Assembly (NCBI GenBank): GCA_033557465.1 | Contig: CM066033.1 | Coordinates: forward strand, 584,318,438 to 584,382,437 | Origin: Ichthyophis bannanicus | Lineage: Eukaryota; Chordata; Amphibia; Gymnophiona; Ichthyophiidae | Reading direction: 5' to 3' | DNA: 64,000 nt | Shown: positions 35,187 through 47,190 of the stretch, one piece after another | Layout of the letters: each line of letters opens with the position of its first letter | How positions within the stretch are numbered: the first letter of the stretch is position 1 | Position numbers and translations under genes: made by a program | Notes under the pieces: model-generated | Told to the model about the DNA's origin: nothing | The model's input: only the letters and a program-made list of their open reading frames with translations | The model's database searches: none

Positions 35187-36360
35187 TGTAGATCCTGTAG
35201 AGCATGTCCTTATATTTTATCCTACAATGCAGATACAACATCAACATGTGCAATCCCCAAAGCAGCGGCCAAAAGGGGTGCAAACACCCACTCACACAGG
35301 CTCCTCTATCCAAAGCTCCATGCATCGTCAGGCTGTTGGCCCCAGCATGGAGCCGCAGTCACCACTGGAGCACTACCACTACCTCCTGCACAGTCTGGCA
35401 ATGTCTGCGCTGTGATCAGGACCAGTGTGGCCGGGCAGGGTTGCCAACCACCCCTATCTTTGCACAATGCTTCAATTGGTGCGTGTATGTGTGTGTGTGT
35501 GTGTACTGTATATGTCTATCCATTATTTCGTGGCTGCCTACACCTCACTGGGCCCACAATGTCCCACTATTACCAGTGTTAGCCTGCAAATGTGCATAAT
35601 GAGGAGCAAGGTATTGTGGGTATGGACCGGGCAGGGCGGACTGGGCAGGATGCATTGCAGAGGGTGTAGGGAAATGGCTGGGGCATTGTAGTGCCCAACC
35701 ACCACCTGCATGGACAAGGTGGCCACAGCATGTCTTGCTGTTAGGGCACTCTCACACTGACCAAACAGTGACCATGGCATGGCTATGTTCCCACATAGTG
35801 CTATAATGATATGCGTGTGCCTCCAGTTTGGGGGCCAGTCACTCGGGTACCTGCCGGGTGCCTGTGCCATACAACCTAGGTTTGGGTGTGTATAGTTCTA
35901 CTGTGAACATGCAGGATAGTTCCTGTATGGTGGGGACCCCTGGCGTGGTGCAGCAGATACAGTCTGACTGTGTCTGCTGCTGGTGAATGTCAGACCATGG
36001 TTGGCAGCTGGGGTACAGCTGTAGTTGTAGAACCGGTGGGAACACAGGGGAAGGGCAATGGACAGGTATTCTACTGTAGTGTGCAGTATTGCAATGTATG
36101 TGTGTGGTTGTGTGCCATAATCTGACTGCATATGCTAAGGTGTCTAGACGTATCTCACAAGGCATGTAGAAAGCTCTGTAGCATCACATGCATTATTGTG
36201 CACGCTGTGTGTTAGACACCCTGCTGCGTGCATTCTACGCAATGCACTGAGGATGCAGAACACGTAGGACTGTGAACGGGGGCGCTGGGTGAGAATGTCC
36301 ACAGTCTTGGCAAAGGCAAATATTAATATGACTTGCAAAGGATTGTGGGAAATGTAGTCC

Positions 36361-37855
36361 ATTCATACCAGACTCAGCCGTTCACAATAAATTAGTTGTG
36401 CTTGCTCGAATGTAAAGCAAAGAAGATATTTTATTTATGGGGTTATTTCTCCCAACACAGATATACTTGGTAGCACATAAAAAGGAATACTTGCTTTCAG
36501 TATTTACTTAGAAAAACAAATAAGGAAAAACAACAGCTGAACTTGTTAAGCAATCAAATCAAAGCATAAAGACCTTGATGGGAACAGAAAGGTCTTTTCT
36601 GTAAGCTCCTGCTAATTCTCCTTAGCAGTGCTTCAAAGAACAAACAAAACCCACAAAGTAGGAAAAAAACTGTTCTTTTTCAGGGATATCTTCCTGTATC
36701 TTCACACACACTCAGAAGTGTCCCTCCAGAGCTCACAGGCAATTAGGCAAAGCTCAATTGCTAACCATTACCAGCTGAAACCCTCTTGGCTGGTTTACTT
36801 TCTATTACGTGGCTCAAATCCTACTCAGAAGCTTTTCTGAGTAGATTAAAGAACAGGTTTATATTTCTTTGTGATGGTTGTTGTATTTTGTAACAGCATA
36901 TTACCATAGAAGTTTAGACAGAGAGCAATCCATGTATTCAAAGTCCCCATTTATAACATCTTCCCCTTCTTCAATTATCATAGGTTCACTATCATGGATT
37001 GGCACAGAGGAATTTCTCAATGGAACACTCTCAGGACAATACTTGTTTCCCTGCTGTCTTCCCAGTGAAGAGCTAGGGCATAGATCAGTGTTCATACCTG
37101 AGCTTCCATTGCTGTTAGAGTTCCTCTCTAAATATCCTGGCCAGTATGTAGTCCAGTTCTTATGTCCAGCCTTCCAATCAAGATCCCTGGACACTGGATC
37201 TCTCTTCACATACCTTCTTGCACTGGTCTTAGGGTCCCTTCCAAGTGCAGCCGTCTCCCTCACAGGTGCCGTCCGGGGATTCCTGGCTCTGCAACCCCAC
37301 TCCTCTGGCTTTCCCCAGTCCAATGGTGTATGCTTGCCTCTGGAATGCCTCCCAGTATACGTACTGCTATGGACTCCTTTAGACCTTCCAAATGCTTTTA
37401 TCTTCTTTCTTCCAAAGTGTTTCTTGTTCTCTCTGTCCGTCAGCTCTGGCTTTTGCTGATGATGATGGTCAGGATGATCAAGGTGCTTCTGATCCTCTCG
37501 ATGATGATTCTCTGTAGAATAAGCTTTTTTTTTATCCTGCTTAGATGAATGCTCCACCCTAGCACAGCACAGCTGTGCTGAATCAAGCCCTGCCCTTGGA
37601 GATGAGTGCTTGGGGATTACCTCATAGCCCTCCTGATTGAACACACGTTTCCCCACTTCAGCTCTTCTAATGGCTGTTGGAAACCTGGTGCATTCTGGGA
37701 CTGGTAGTCTTTTATGGAAACATTCTGTTTTATTATTTCTACCAGAACAGACAGGGTGCTTGTTCAGAGTCACTTCACCTCCATTATAGCTCCTTCCTGA
37801 ATTATGATAAGCTTCCTTATCACAGGACACACTACTGCATGATAATCTAGCAGAC
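36361..37855 (-). mobile_element. LTR-retroelement fragment inserted in E5
   Basis: On the minus strand a long ORF ends at 36901. Directly after it an AT-rich block starts TGTTACAAAATACAAC (about 36895) and ends near ACTACA (about 36361). This has the TG...CA form and size (about 530 bp) of an LTR. Left of it and beyond 37855 the E5 sequence resumes. Only one LTR is found, so the 5' part is missing. Confidence 0.45.
36901..37855 (-). CDS. Retroelement 3' ORF with C-terminal MDCSL motif, 5'-truncated
   Basis: The frame stays open for 346 codons from a Met at 37941, but the first 30 or so residues come from E5 sequence. The retroelement part begins near 37855. The protein is basic and His/Lys/Arg-rich in the middle (HHREDQKHLDHPDHHHQQK), and turns acidic at the end (MIIEEGEDVINGDFEYMDCSL). 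The ending resembles the ORF at 140-814, also in 3' position of a retroelement. I recognise no domain, signal peptide or membrane helix. A nucleic-acid-binding accessory protein is one guess, not supported by a motif. Confidence 0.4.
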
Positions 37856-38733
37856 ATGATGGCCACTTGGTGAAACATATTTGCATTGTGCTTGTTGTGG
37901 TTGTTTGGGATAGTGGTTGCAGATGTGCGTGGAGCCAACATAGGTTGTGGGTTTGAGTCCCACAGGTTCCTTTTCCATTCTTTTCGTTTGTTCTGCTCTC
38001 CTTACCTTACAATGGCTCTGGCTTTGTCCCTTCTCCGTACACCCTTCCCGCTCTTCCCTGTACACTGCAATGTCCCCTCCATGCAGCCTATCTGTCACAT
38101 GCTAGCTGTTACATATGCTCCCTTTATTTGGGTTGCCTGGGTGGGCAGGTGGCTCAGTATTGGTGTCAATGAGCTGTGTTTGGGCTCTTCAGTGTACCAG
38201 TTCAATTCCCTCTTACTCCTTTTTGGATTCCCTGCCCATTTTGCCCTTATACACACACCATCCACACAGCTGGCCCTTCAGACTGACCCCTGATGCCCTT
38301 TCCGTTACTGTTGTTTACGCCTCTGCATGCTGGATTCACTGCACACCATTTCATGGTGTGTGTGGATGTGTTAACTGTGGCTCATGTCCCCATTACAGAC
38401 TGCGATATCAGCTGCCTGTGGTCCATGGCCTTACACCTTCAGCTCTGTTTCTCATGTGGCACCATGTCTGCACATCCCTCAGTGCATCTTCTACTGTCAG
38501 CACACCTTAGATTGCAATCCCTTCGGATGCGCTGCTGCTTCCTGTTGGCTGTGGTGTTCACGTGCAGTGGGTCTATGCCGCACTGTACCGCGCATTACAC
38601 ACCTTGTAACGCACATTACCAGACATGGCTTGCTTTACCGATGCACCGCCCACTCCTTTATATGGGCATCCATAACAATACCGGGGAACTAAACGCGGGT
38701 AACATTACCGGAGTTTAGTAAACATACTCCTAA

Positions 38734-39640
38734 GTATGTTCAGTACAATATTAGGAGATATGTTTATTCATCCATTCATAGAAAAGATTAAAGTGAAGAC
38801 ACTGATTCTTCTTGCTCCATACTAAGACCTTGATAGAGTAAGCACTGCATTAGAATGCTCGATTCCTCCATTGCATCCTTGAAGGGCTTCAGGGCTTCTA
38901 AGATCTGAGCCGTATCTGTCCAATCCTGGCACCACAGGGGGCTTTCAATACCGATTTGCTCTCCAATGATGACTGCAAAATTGTTCCACTGAACTTTCCA
39001 GCATCTGCTAAGTGTAACTTCACCCAGTGCCAGCATCCTAAATGAGCATATAAGCTGATACTCCTGCTTCTCGTGGTGAAAATGATCATTTCAGCATTCA
39101 TGATCAGCAGCTTTAGGACTGGACTACCTCTTCCGTGCTTCCCAGGCCAAGAGAACCTCCGAAAAAAAGGAGAAGCAAGTGGGCAAAGCATCTGATACCA
39201 TAAAGCCCCCTCCCTTCATTACCTTAATCATGTTCATCCCACTATCTGTTACAAAAACACCAGGAAGCACAGAACTCTGTCTATGGCTTATCTGCCAGCC
39301 CTGCAACATTGCCCTTGCCAAAGGTGCTAAGGTATTTCTAACATCCATCACCAAGGTATGCAGTGCAGCCTTGTGTATCCTCCCCCTGGTGCACAGCCTG
39401 TTCCTGCCTCATCCGATTGACATGTAGAAATAGGCACATATAGTATTCTGATTAGCCCAGATGTCATGGGTGAAATGCCTGCTGCTACCCTCTGCCTTTG
39501 CCATCTCTGTCTATGGCTCAGCACACAAGTGATTATAGAGACTGGAGATCACCTGCCTGCTAAAAGATGTCCTGCAGAACAGTTTGTAATTGAGACCTAA
39601 GCAAAGTAGTTCTCCTGTTGCTGCTATTTTCATTGCAGGA
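38734..39640 (-). pseudogene. hAT transposase relic, catalytic-domain part (split by E5)
   Basis: Read on the minus strand from 39640: FTHDIWANQNT-like (the first-Asp block of hAT), VFVTDSGMNMIKVMKGGG (the TDNGANM-K block carrying the second catalytic Asp), IRCFAHLLLL (the CAHTLNL block), then WTDTAQILEALKPFKDAMEE (the LL-PF-EAT-E block). The order and spacing match hAT transposases of the ZBED type. Stops and shifts between blocks make it a pseudogene. It is probably continued at 34278-33690 on the other side of E5. Confidence 0.6.
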
Positions 39641-41044
39641 TATTCCCCAGCCTATGATCAGCAACTTCCCTTGAACTGAGCTAGAAAGAATGTTTCTTCA
39701 AACGATACTTCTTGCCAATATTAGCAAGATGGCCATCAGCTTCTCTCCACTCACGTGCTTCTTAAGGTCATTTTATTCTGACATGAGGATTCCTCAGCTG
39801 CATTCACTTCTCAGTAGAGACTTGGATATTCCTGCAGCTCTGCTCTTCTCTGGTGCCTTTACCGTCTGCTTCTTTCATATCCCTCCACCCTGTACCACCT
39901 CTGCCCTCCTTTACACCTCTGTGGAGATGAAACCTGACAGCTGATCTTTTACATTTGCACTGGACGCTGTTGATATTGCTATTCTACTTTTGAGAAAATC
40001 TCACTTTAGCTCATTTGGTGGACTACACTACTCTGTAAATGTGCCACTGCCGATCTTACCTGCCCTCTCTTTCCTTGTACCATTATTTCCACGCCTACCT
40101 TTGTTCAGGCTTTATAATCTAGTATGAATGCATCATAAGCAACTGTCTCTCTTTTATGTATCTTTACAGATCTGTATAACTCACTAGCGCTTTTGGAATT
40201 TAGAAGTAAGTAAGTAATGCTTATAAGGCAGATGCACGATCTCTCTGTGTCCATCAAACCTTTTTCCCCTCTCTCTTCATAAACACGTTATTCCACTTCT
40301 GACACTTCACTGCCTGCCTGTCTGCCTGCCTATAACAGCTAACAATTCTTACAAACTTGGAAAGCTAACCAAGCATTAAGCATAATCAAACCGTATGTAC
40401 ACGTTGCTCTAGCCTCCTGTGTCCCTCTCTGTCACTTTCTTTACCACCCTATATGTTCTTTCCAAATCTAGGCAGCCATCAATCCTCACAGATTTGAAAA
40501 GACATATATCATAGTTTTCTCCATTGGTAACAGAGGTCTATGCTATCACTGTGTGTTCTATGGCAGAATTGTTCCTTCTTTTTTGGCATAATTACTGGAA
40601 GCCCGACTACCCAATTCTGTCCTCCTTTGAAAGCCTGAAAGAAAATTATTCCCTGCTCTGATCCTGTGCCTTTCTTCCAGCCCAGCTCTGACATCATAAC
40701 CCATGGGATTTTGATAAGTTAAGCAAGGATATGCCTTGTTTGGGTGCTTGTCAGAGTTCCAACATGATTGACTGAGGTGCTTCATGCTTCTGGCTTGCCC
40801 TCCACCTATTCCTGTTCCCTCTCTCTTAGACTAGCTCCAGTATGTTTGACCATGCATGAGTGTCTGACAAAAAGTAACTTGATGAATGATGTTTCATTCA
40901 AAACATGGTACTGTGCATTCAATTAATTTGCAGTGAAAAAATCTGTCACATTTTACCAATAGATGAATAAGGAATTTACATTCCTGTTGTGCATCCCCTG
41001 ATAAATCTGAAATGTTATCATTCAAAGCATATTGTAATCAAAGT
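39641..41044. other. Stretch without recognised feature
   Basis: No ORF with family resemblance and no terminal repeats are seen. The minus frame 40509-40785 contains GWKKGTGSEQGIIFFQAF but I cannot assign it. Confidence 0.3.
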
Positions 41045-41078
41045 TCAATAAGAATGGAGGCGGAGCCTGCGACGGTGC

Positions 41079-41089
41079 AAGATGGCCGC
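41079..41089 (+). promoter_or_regulatory. YY1-type motif in LINE 5' UTR
   Basis: AAGATGGCCGC fits the YY1 consensus. In mammalian L1 such a site near the 5' end directs accurate transcription start. The same role here is inferred. Confidence 0.45.
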
Positions 41090-41183
41090 TTGATCCTTTC
41101 CCTCCCCGGAATCCTGAAAGGCATCCTGTCCCTCCGTGGAGAAATACTGTCTTTGAAATCTTAGAGGGCACCAGAATACGACA

Positions 41184-42041
41184 ATGACGTCTGGCAAACC
41201 CTCCCGGCTGGATTTTAGCTCACCTGCGAATGCGGGAACCAAGCGGTTGAAATCCGACCCTCCCTCGCCGCAGAAGGCCGTAGGCGCGAAGGAAAGTTTA
41301 GAAGGCCTGCAGGAGCTTCTGGCCGAAATTAAGGCTGTGCAGGAGTTGGTTGTCGCGAATGGAGAAACCCTGTGTGGGGTGCAAGCTGATGTGGCAGAGC
41401 TTAAAGAATTGAAGGTACAGCTTGGTACGCTCTCTGAAAGGATGGAAGGGCTCTCTATAAGAGTGGAGGTGCACGAGGAATGCTTGAAGGAGGTCTCTGC
41501 TAACTCCAAGCGCATTTCCATCTTGGAGCGCAATCTCAAGGACCTCAGTAATAGAGCGCTTCGGAATAACATCAGACTAGTTTGGATACCTGAAGGGGTA
41601 GAAGGACGGGACATGATGGGCTTTCTGTGCAAAACTATTCCTGATTTGCTTCGGATTACTTTTGATCGCCCATTTGAGATTGAGAGGGCGCACAGAGTCC
41701 CTTCGCAGCAGGGCCCTCACTCCTCGAGGCCACGCCCTATCATTATGAAGCTGTTGAGATATCAGCAAGTTACTCAAGTCATGTCAGCGGCCAGAACCTT
41801 GGCACCATTGAAATTTGAGGGATTGAATATTGCCTTCTTCCCGGACTTTAATAAGTCTACAGTGGTTCGTCGGAAGCAAATGTTAGCACTAAGACCGCGC
41901 CTACAAAACCTTCAAGCCCGATATGGATTGTTTTCTCCTGCCCGGCTCAGAGTCACTCTTCACAACCAGACTCGGACTTTTGAGGATCCTCAACTTCTCC
42001 GTGCCTTTATTGAGGAGCAGGAAGCTGCCGTAATGCGCTGA
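41184..42041 (+). CDS. LINE ORF1 protein (L1/Tx1 type, Transposase_22-like)
   Basis: The frame is 285 codons, intact, with an ATG after ACGACA. Residues about 35-130 form a heptad-rich coiled coil (QELLAEIKAVQEL, LKELKVQLGTLSERMEGLS, ISILERNLKDLSNR). LRNNIRLVWIPEGVEG at about 132 opens the RRM-like domain. IERAHRVP and RPRPIIMKLLRY follow, as does the C-terminal domain with ARTLAPLKFEGLNIAFFPDFN. Such proteins trimerise through the coil and coat LINE RNA. This is the best-preserved gene in the window, which suggests recent activity. The next ORF starts 481 bp downstream in a different frame. Confidence 0.88.
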   Translation: MTSGKPSRLDFSSPANAGTKRLKSDPPSPQKAVGAKESLEGLQELLAEIKAVQELVVANGETLCGVQADVAELKELKVQLGTLSERMEGLSIRVEVHEECLKEVSANSKRISILERNLKDLSNRALRNNIRLVWIPEGVEGRDMMGFLCKTIPDLLRITFDRPFEIERAHRVPSQQGPHSSRPRPIIMKLLRYQQVTQVMSAARTLAPLKFEGLNIAFFPDFNKSTVVRRKQMLALRPRLQNLQARYGLFSPARLRVTLHNQTRTFEDPQLLRAFIEEQEAAVMR

Positions 42042-42522
42042 AAGCTTTGTTTGAGATTCTTTTGGCAAGGACTAGAGCCATGGACCGCTGTGCTGGGATT
42101 TAAGCCTCGGCCAGGGCCTCATCTTGATATATATATCGCTAGTGTCTGTTTGTGGTAGAGTGAGTGGGAGCTGGTCTAAGTATGAGTGTTGGCAGGAAGT
42201 ATGTTTTTGGGAGCAGTATGTCTTGTTGTGCGGGGGAGTGGTTTTCTTTTTTTTTTTTTTTCTGGGGCTGGATGGCTGGGTTATGAGTGGGAATCATGGT
42301 GTTGTAAACTGGGGTAGCAGGGGGTTATGGGTGAGGAGTCCATAGGGTGGGGGTGGGTGTCAGAGGGCAATCTTGCGGGATTGATGGCTCACCCAGGGTG
42401 GTGGGTTTGGTTGGGGGGGTTGTTGTCTCCAATGGTAACTGCTGGGGGTAGTGCACAGAGCTGGGGGTTATTGATGCTCCCAAGGGGCTCGAGTGTTGAT
42501 GTCATTTCATTAGTTAAGCTCT

Positions 42523-45500
42523 ATGGGGTCCCTTAAGATTCTTTCACTGAATGTGAAAGGGATCAACAATCCAATCAAGCGTAAGAAAATCTTACTGTAT
42601 TGTGCTAAGCAGGGTGCTGACGTAGTATTACTCCAGGAGTCCCATCTGTCCTCTGTGGAAGCAATGAAATTGGGTACGGGACGTTATGTGGTAGCGGTGC
42701 ATGCTGCAGTAGCTGGTAAAAAGAACGGTGTAATAACGCTGGTTCGAAAAGCTCTTCAACCACAGTTTGAGCTGGGTCGTGCAGACCCGCAAGGGAGGTG
42801 GGCTAAGGTTTTAATACATGTCAATGGTGAGAAATTGGCTGTCTTGAATATTTATGGCCCCAATAGTGATGATGTCCCCTTCTTCCAGAGGGTAGCGGAA
42901 GAAGCCTATGAGTTGAGGTCCTACCCCTTGATTTTGGGAGGGGACTTTAACTTGGTACTGGACCCATTAGTGGACTGACAGCCGTTCAGATCCCCCAAAC
43001 CTGGTAGAGCAGTTTCTGTCCTTCTGTCTATGATGCAGGAGTTGGGTTTGTCCGATATATGGCGTGTCTTACACCCTACAGATAAGGAATTCACTTTCCA
43101 CTCGCTCCCGCATAATTCACATTCACGCATTGATTTCCTGTTAATATCTAGATCTTTGGTGGAATTGACAATCGAGGCTGGTATCTACGCCACTACGGTA
43201 TCAGATCACGTGGCCGTTTTTTTAATTTTGATGCAGGGGATGGAGGCACCTCGAAAGCCAGGTTGGTTTTTTCCCAGGGAACAGTTGGAGGACCCGGTTT
43301 TCTGTGATTTCATACGGATGGAGATTAAGGAATTTTTTGCTAAAAACCTCCCCTCAGATACCGCGGGCTGGGCCTGGTGGGAGGCCTTTAAGGCGTCTAT
43401 CCGGGCCCAGATAACTAGTTACTCTATCCGTCTGGCCAAGCAGCGGAAGGCTGTGTTGGTTGAGCTTGAATCTCAAATTTCTGCTGGGGAGGGCTCTTGA
43501 GAGCAAGGGCTGAGCCTTGCGTTTTGTTACGTCTGCAGAAATTAAGGCATCAGTATAATTCTCTTTTGAGTTCGGAGGTCTGCAGGGTGCAGCATAAGCA
43601 AGGGACGCGATATTATATTGAGCAAAATAAAGCTGGAGGGCTCTTAGCCTCGGTGCTCAACCCCCCTAGGGAGAAATCCCTTATAGCGGCGTTAGCATCG
43701 GATGCTCAGGGGCTGCTCACGAAGAGTAGTGAGATTGGGGAGAACTTTAGGTCCTTTTATCATGACCTGTACTCTTCGGCAGGTGTGTGTAGTGATGCAA
43801 TGTATCAAAATTTCCTTGGTAGCCTGCCTCACCCTGTTCTTAGTACTCAAAAGGCGAAGGGGTTGGACATACCAATAGGGGCAGGTGAAGTTCAGGAAGT
43901 CCTTAGGAATGCAAAGAGGGGCAAGGCGGTGGGCCCTGATGGCATACCTGCTGAATTTTATCAAGTGTTCCAGGAGGATTTAGTCCCCCAGATGACCTGT
44001 TTTTTCCAGTTGCTTGTAGAGCAATCCCCGCAGTTAGGGGGTTTCAATGCGGCGACTATAGTTGTGCTAGCAAAGGAGGGCAGAGACCCCCTTAAGGTGG
44101 GCAATGATAGGCCAATTTCTCTGTTAAACGCAGACTATAAGATCTTTGCTGGCGTCTTAGCCAGGAGGCTATCGACGGTGGTCTCAGGATTAATACACTC
44201 CGACCAGTGCGGGTTTCTAGCAGGGAGGTCGACTGCGGACAATGCCCGTCTTCTCATAGATCTATTTGCTGTAACTCGCTCGCAAGACTGCCCTATGGTT
44301 GGGCTTTCCTTAGACGCCGAAAAGGCTTTTGATAGGTTAGAGTGGGCTTTTATGTATCGGGTTTTGCAGTGGTTCGGTTTTGGTGATCCTTTCATCGCTC
44401 TGATCAAGGTGTTATATTTTAGTCCCCAGGCCAGCGTTCTGGTGAATGGGCTGTTATCTGCCCCTTTTGCCTTGCATCGTGGCACTAGGCAAGGCTGCCC
44501 CCTGTCCCCTATATTGTTTAATCTCGCTTTAGAGCCCTTAGTCATAGCAATTCGGCACTCCGAGAAGATTCGGGGCATCCAAGTAGGGGATCTGCAGGTA
44601 AAACTGTCAGCTTATGCTGATGATTTATTGCTTTTTGTTCAGCCTAGTCAGGTGGAAGAAGTTCTAGGCATTATGGGTGCTTATTCGGAAATCTCAGGGT
44701 ATAAGATAAACTGGGGGAAGTCGGTGGCGTTTCCCATGAACAGGGTGACCTTTTCTTATGCTCTAGGGGATCACCCCTTTGTTTGGGAAACCAAGCCTAT
44801 CAAATATTTGGGAGTTAAATATTGCTTTTCCGCAGAAGAGACTATATCTACAAACTGCACGAAGATCAAAGAGCTGCTCCGAGTTTTTTCGGTAAAATGG
44901 TCTCCTTTATATCTGACGTGGTGGGGCAGGATGGAAGCAATCAAGATGGTCTTGTCTCCTAAGATTTACTATATTTTGGAAATGCTCCCGGTGGAGTTGC
45001 CAGTTAGGGTGTTCAAAGGGTGGGAGCGTCAATTACTAAGGTTTCTTTGGGCGGGGAAGCCCCCCAGAATCGCGGCAAAGAAGCTCAAAGCGAGCAGGGA
45101 ACAGGGGGGAGTCAACTTTCCTGACTTCCAGGCTTATCAACAGGCCTTCTTGCTGAAGCAGGGAGCTCTTTGGTGTACTAGGGCGGTCAAGGGACTAAGC
45201 CCGGTTTGGTTAGAAATTGAGAAAAGGATGGTGTCTCATGTCCCTCTACATTTGTTGTTAGCTATGAAGTTCCCGTCTGTCGCTAAGGCCTCCCCGGCTA
45301 TCTTAGCTACTCAAAGAGCTTCCTTTGGTCTAGCAGAGGTATTGACTGGTGAGAATCCATTGTCCAGGGAGTCTCCTATATGGCATAACCCTAGATTTAA
45401 GATTGGGGGGAAAGTGATCTCTTGGAAGCGTTGGCAAGATAAGGGTATTTGGACGTTGGGTCATATAGCCAATCTCCGCGGTTGGAAACCCTGGAAGACA

Positions 45501-46352
45501 CTTGCTCGAGAGTTTGATTTACCGGATAGCTGTTGGTTCCAATGGGTCCAGTTGAGAAGCTGCCTCGTGCAGGCCAAGATTGATATTGCCAGCCTTGCCG
45601 AAGAGGGGGGCTTGCAGCAGCTATTGCTTGCCTGTTCGGAGGGTAAGGGGACAGCCTCAAATCTTTATGCGACTCTAAGAAACGTGTGGCCCGCTTCATT
45701 AGCAGTTCTAGAAAAGTGCTGGGAGGCTGAACTAGGTTTAACAATTTTGCCCCAGCAATGATCTACTCTTTGGTCTAGGGCGAATAGAGCTTCCAGCGCT
45801 GCGGCAATTACCCAGTCACTTTATTTCATCTCTCATAGGGCGTACTTGACGCCCAGTCGCCTCTCCCGTTGGGCTCCTGGAGTAAAGGCTCAGTGCTGGA
45901 CATGCGCAGCACCCCTAGGCACCCTGCAGCATATGATGTTTGATTGTCCTAGCATCCAGAGTTTCTGGCGGAGTGTGTGGGAAACTGTACAAAAGATACT
46001 TCTCTTTCGGGCACCTCTGTCGTGGGACTTGGTTTTTCTCCGGTCCGCATGCCTAACTTTGCCTCTAAAGAAGGAACAGCTCTTTCTGTTAAATTTTTTG
46101 ATCGTTGTTGCTTTGAAACTGATCATGCTCTGCTGGAAAGATGCGGGCAAACTGGAGAGTAATCATTGGTGGAACATGGTTTCACTCTATGCCAGTTATG
46201 AAAAGGCATGGGGCTGTAAACAATGGCAGAGGTGCCGGAAGGGGCGGCCTATCCCTCCGCAAGGTTCGGGGGTGGAAGGGAACAAATGGAAATGGCTGGA
46301 TGACTATGCAGCGTCGGCCGGGGTATCTTGCGGGGTGTTGGGTCTCAGCTGA
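42523..46352 (+). pseudogene. LINE ORF2 endonuclease/reverse transcriptase, lightly damaged
   Basis: An APE-type endonuclease starts with LSLNVKGINNP, followed by LLQESHL, LNIYGPN, GGDFNLV and SDHVAVF (about 43201). The RT has AVGPDGIPAEFYQ, VLAKEGRDP, GLSLDAEKAFDRLEW, GTRQGCPLSPILF and the catalytic AYADDLLLF (about 44610). A CWTCAAPLGTLQHMMFDC zinc-like motif lies near 45895. Damage consists of TGA at 42976-42978, a one-base shift near 43497 and TGA at 45759-45761. Both stops can come from CGA by CpG decay. The total would be about 1,277 codons, normal for the clade. It would nick DNA and copy LINE RNA there. As read, this copy cannot make the full protein. Confidence 0.88.
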
Positions 46353-46569
46353 TGTTATTTGCTTGACCTAGGGGTATGTTTACTAAACTGCGCACTTGTG
46401 CGGGGCGCACCTGAGCGTGCTAAAATGCTGCACTTAAGTGCTCTTAAGCGCCCCTCACGCGTGCGCGTCACATTAATGGGCCCCGCACATGTGCAACGAA
46501 AACGCGCACGTCTGTGGTGCGCTGATGTGCGATAGAGGCGGGGAAAGGTGAACGGAGGGCGGAGGAAGG

Positions 46570-46740
46570 CCCCCGAGGGGCGGAGAGACGGGGTCAATGG
46601 GTGTAAAGTGGGAGGGGAGAGTCTCCCCGCACAGGAGCGGGGCCGAATATATAAGTAAAAACTACCGCGAGTGAAACACTCGCGGTAGAGCGCATTTAAA
46701 GGGAAGAGAAACCATTTCCGTCAGCAATGTACAGCAAAAC
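46570..46740 (+). repeat. B-end conserved block of E6
   Basis: CTACCGCGAGTG and CACTCGCGGTAG (about 46662-46688) form a perfect hairpin. GAGAAACCATTTCCGTCAGC follows, as in E3 and E4. The usual TTATCGCGATAA palindromes are replaced by GCGCACRYGTGCG-type ones in 46395-46535. Confidence 0.5.
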
Positions 46741-46839
46741 CGGGGAAACCCAAAACACGTGAGCAGTGTGATACATGTGCACAGAACAAAATTGCAAATA
46801 TAATATGAAAATGACCACAACAAATTCTAAGAAAATTAT

Positions 46840-47060
46840 AATCCAGCTGGGCAACAGTGATATTAATGGGAAACAATAAAAAACACTCCCAGGAAAGCCC
46901 CCCAAAAAAGAAATGATGTCTGGAAGGGTCTACACTCCGTAGACTCTTTCAAAAGCACTGCATTGTAATGGAGCTTTCCTGGGAGTGTATTTCAGGTTGC
47001 CCATTGATATCACTGTTGCGCAGCCTGTTTTTTTATTTTTCTCCCCTTTTTTGGAGGGCA
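46840..47060. repeat. Inverted duplication inside E6 left part
   Basis: GCTGGGCAACAGTGATATTAAT and ATTGATATCACTGTTGCGCAGC are inverted copies, as are CACTCCCAGGAAAGC and GCTTTCCTGGGAGTG. Not seen as an inverted pair in E4. Confidence 0.6.
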
Positions 47061-47190
47061 TATTTGAGGTTTTTGTGCACCTTTGTCCCCATACAAGGTA
47101 AACGAGCCCACAGTAAAATTGTGCAGAGCAGGGTGTCTGATTCATGCGGCCAGGTTTCCTATCCCCAGAGACTGCACTGTCTCTGTGGCC

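Larger units (their letters stand above)
34282..38730 (-). mobile_element. E5: PIF/Harbinger-like element, B end to A end
   Basis: TAA flanks both sides (34279-34281, 38731-38733). The right terminus has one change (CATACTCC). Conserved family blocks fill 34.3-36.1 kb, a retroelement fragment is inserted at about 36.36-37.85 kb, and 37.86-38.3 kb matches E1 rather than E4. So E5 and E1 share a sub-lineage interior. No transposase gene. Confidence 0.78.
41050..46370 (+). mobile_element. Tx1/L1-clade LINE, nearly full length
   Basis: It has a short GC-rich 5' UTR with a YY1-type start motif, ORF1 (41184-42041), a 480-bp G/T-rich spacer with a T-run, and ORF2 (42523-46352) with endonuclease, RT and a C-terminal cysteine motif. 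Only two stops and one shift are seen in ORF2. The 3' UTR is cut after 18 bp by E6, so the LINE tail should lie beyond the far end of E6. Confidence 0.85.

Noticed and set aside
36361..37855. Envelope gene of an endogenous retrovirus
   Set aside because: No signal peptide, membrane segment or furin-type site is visible in the ORF, so only a retroelement ORF of unknown role is stated.
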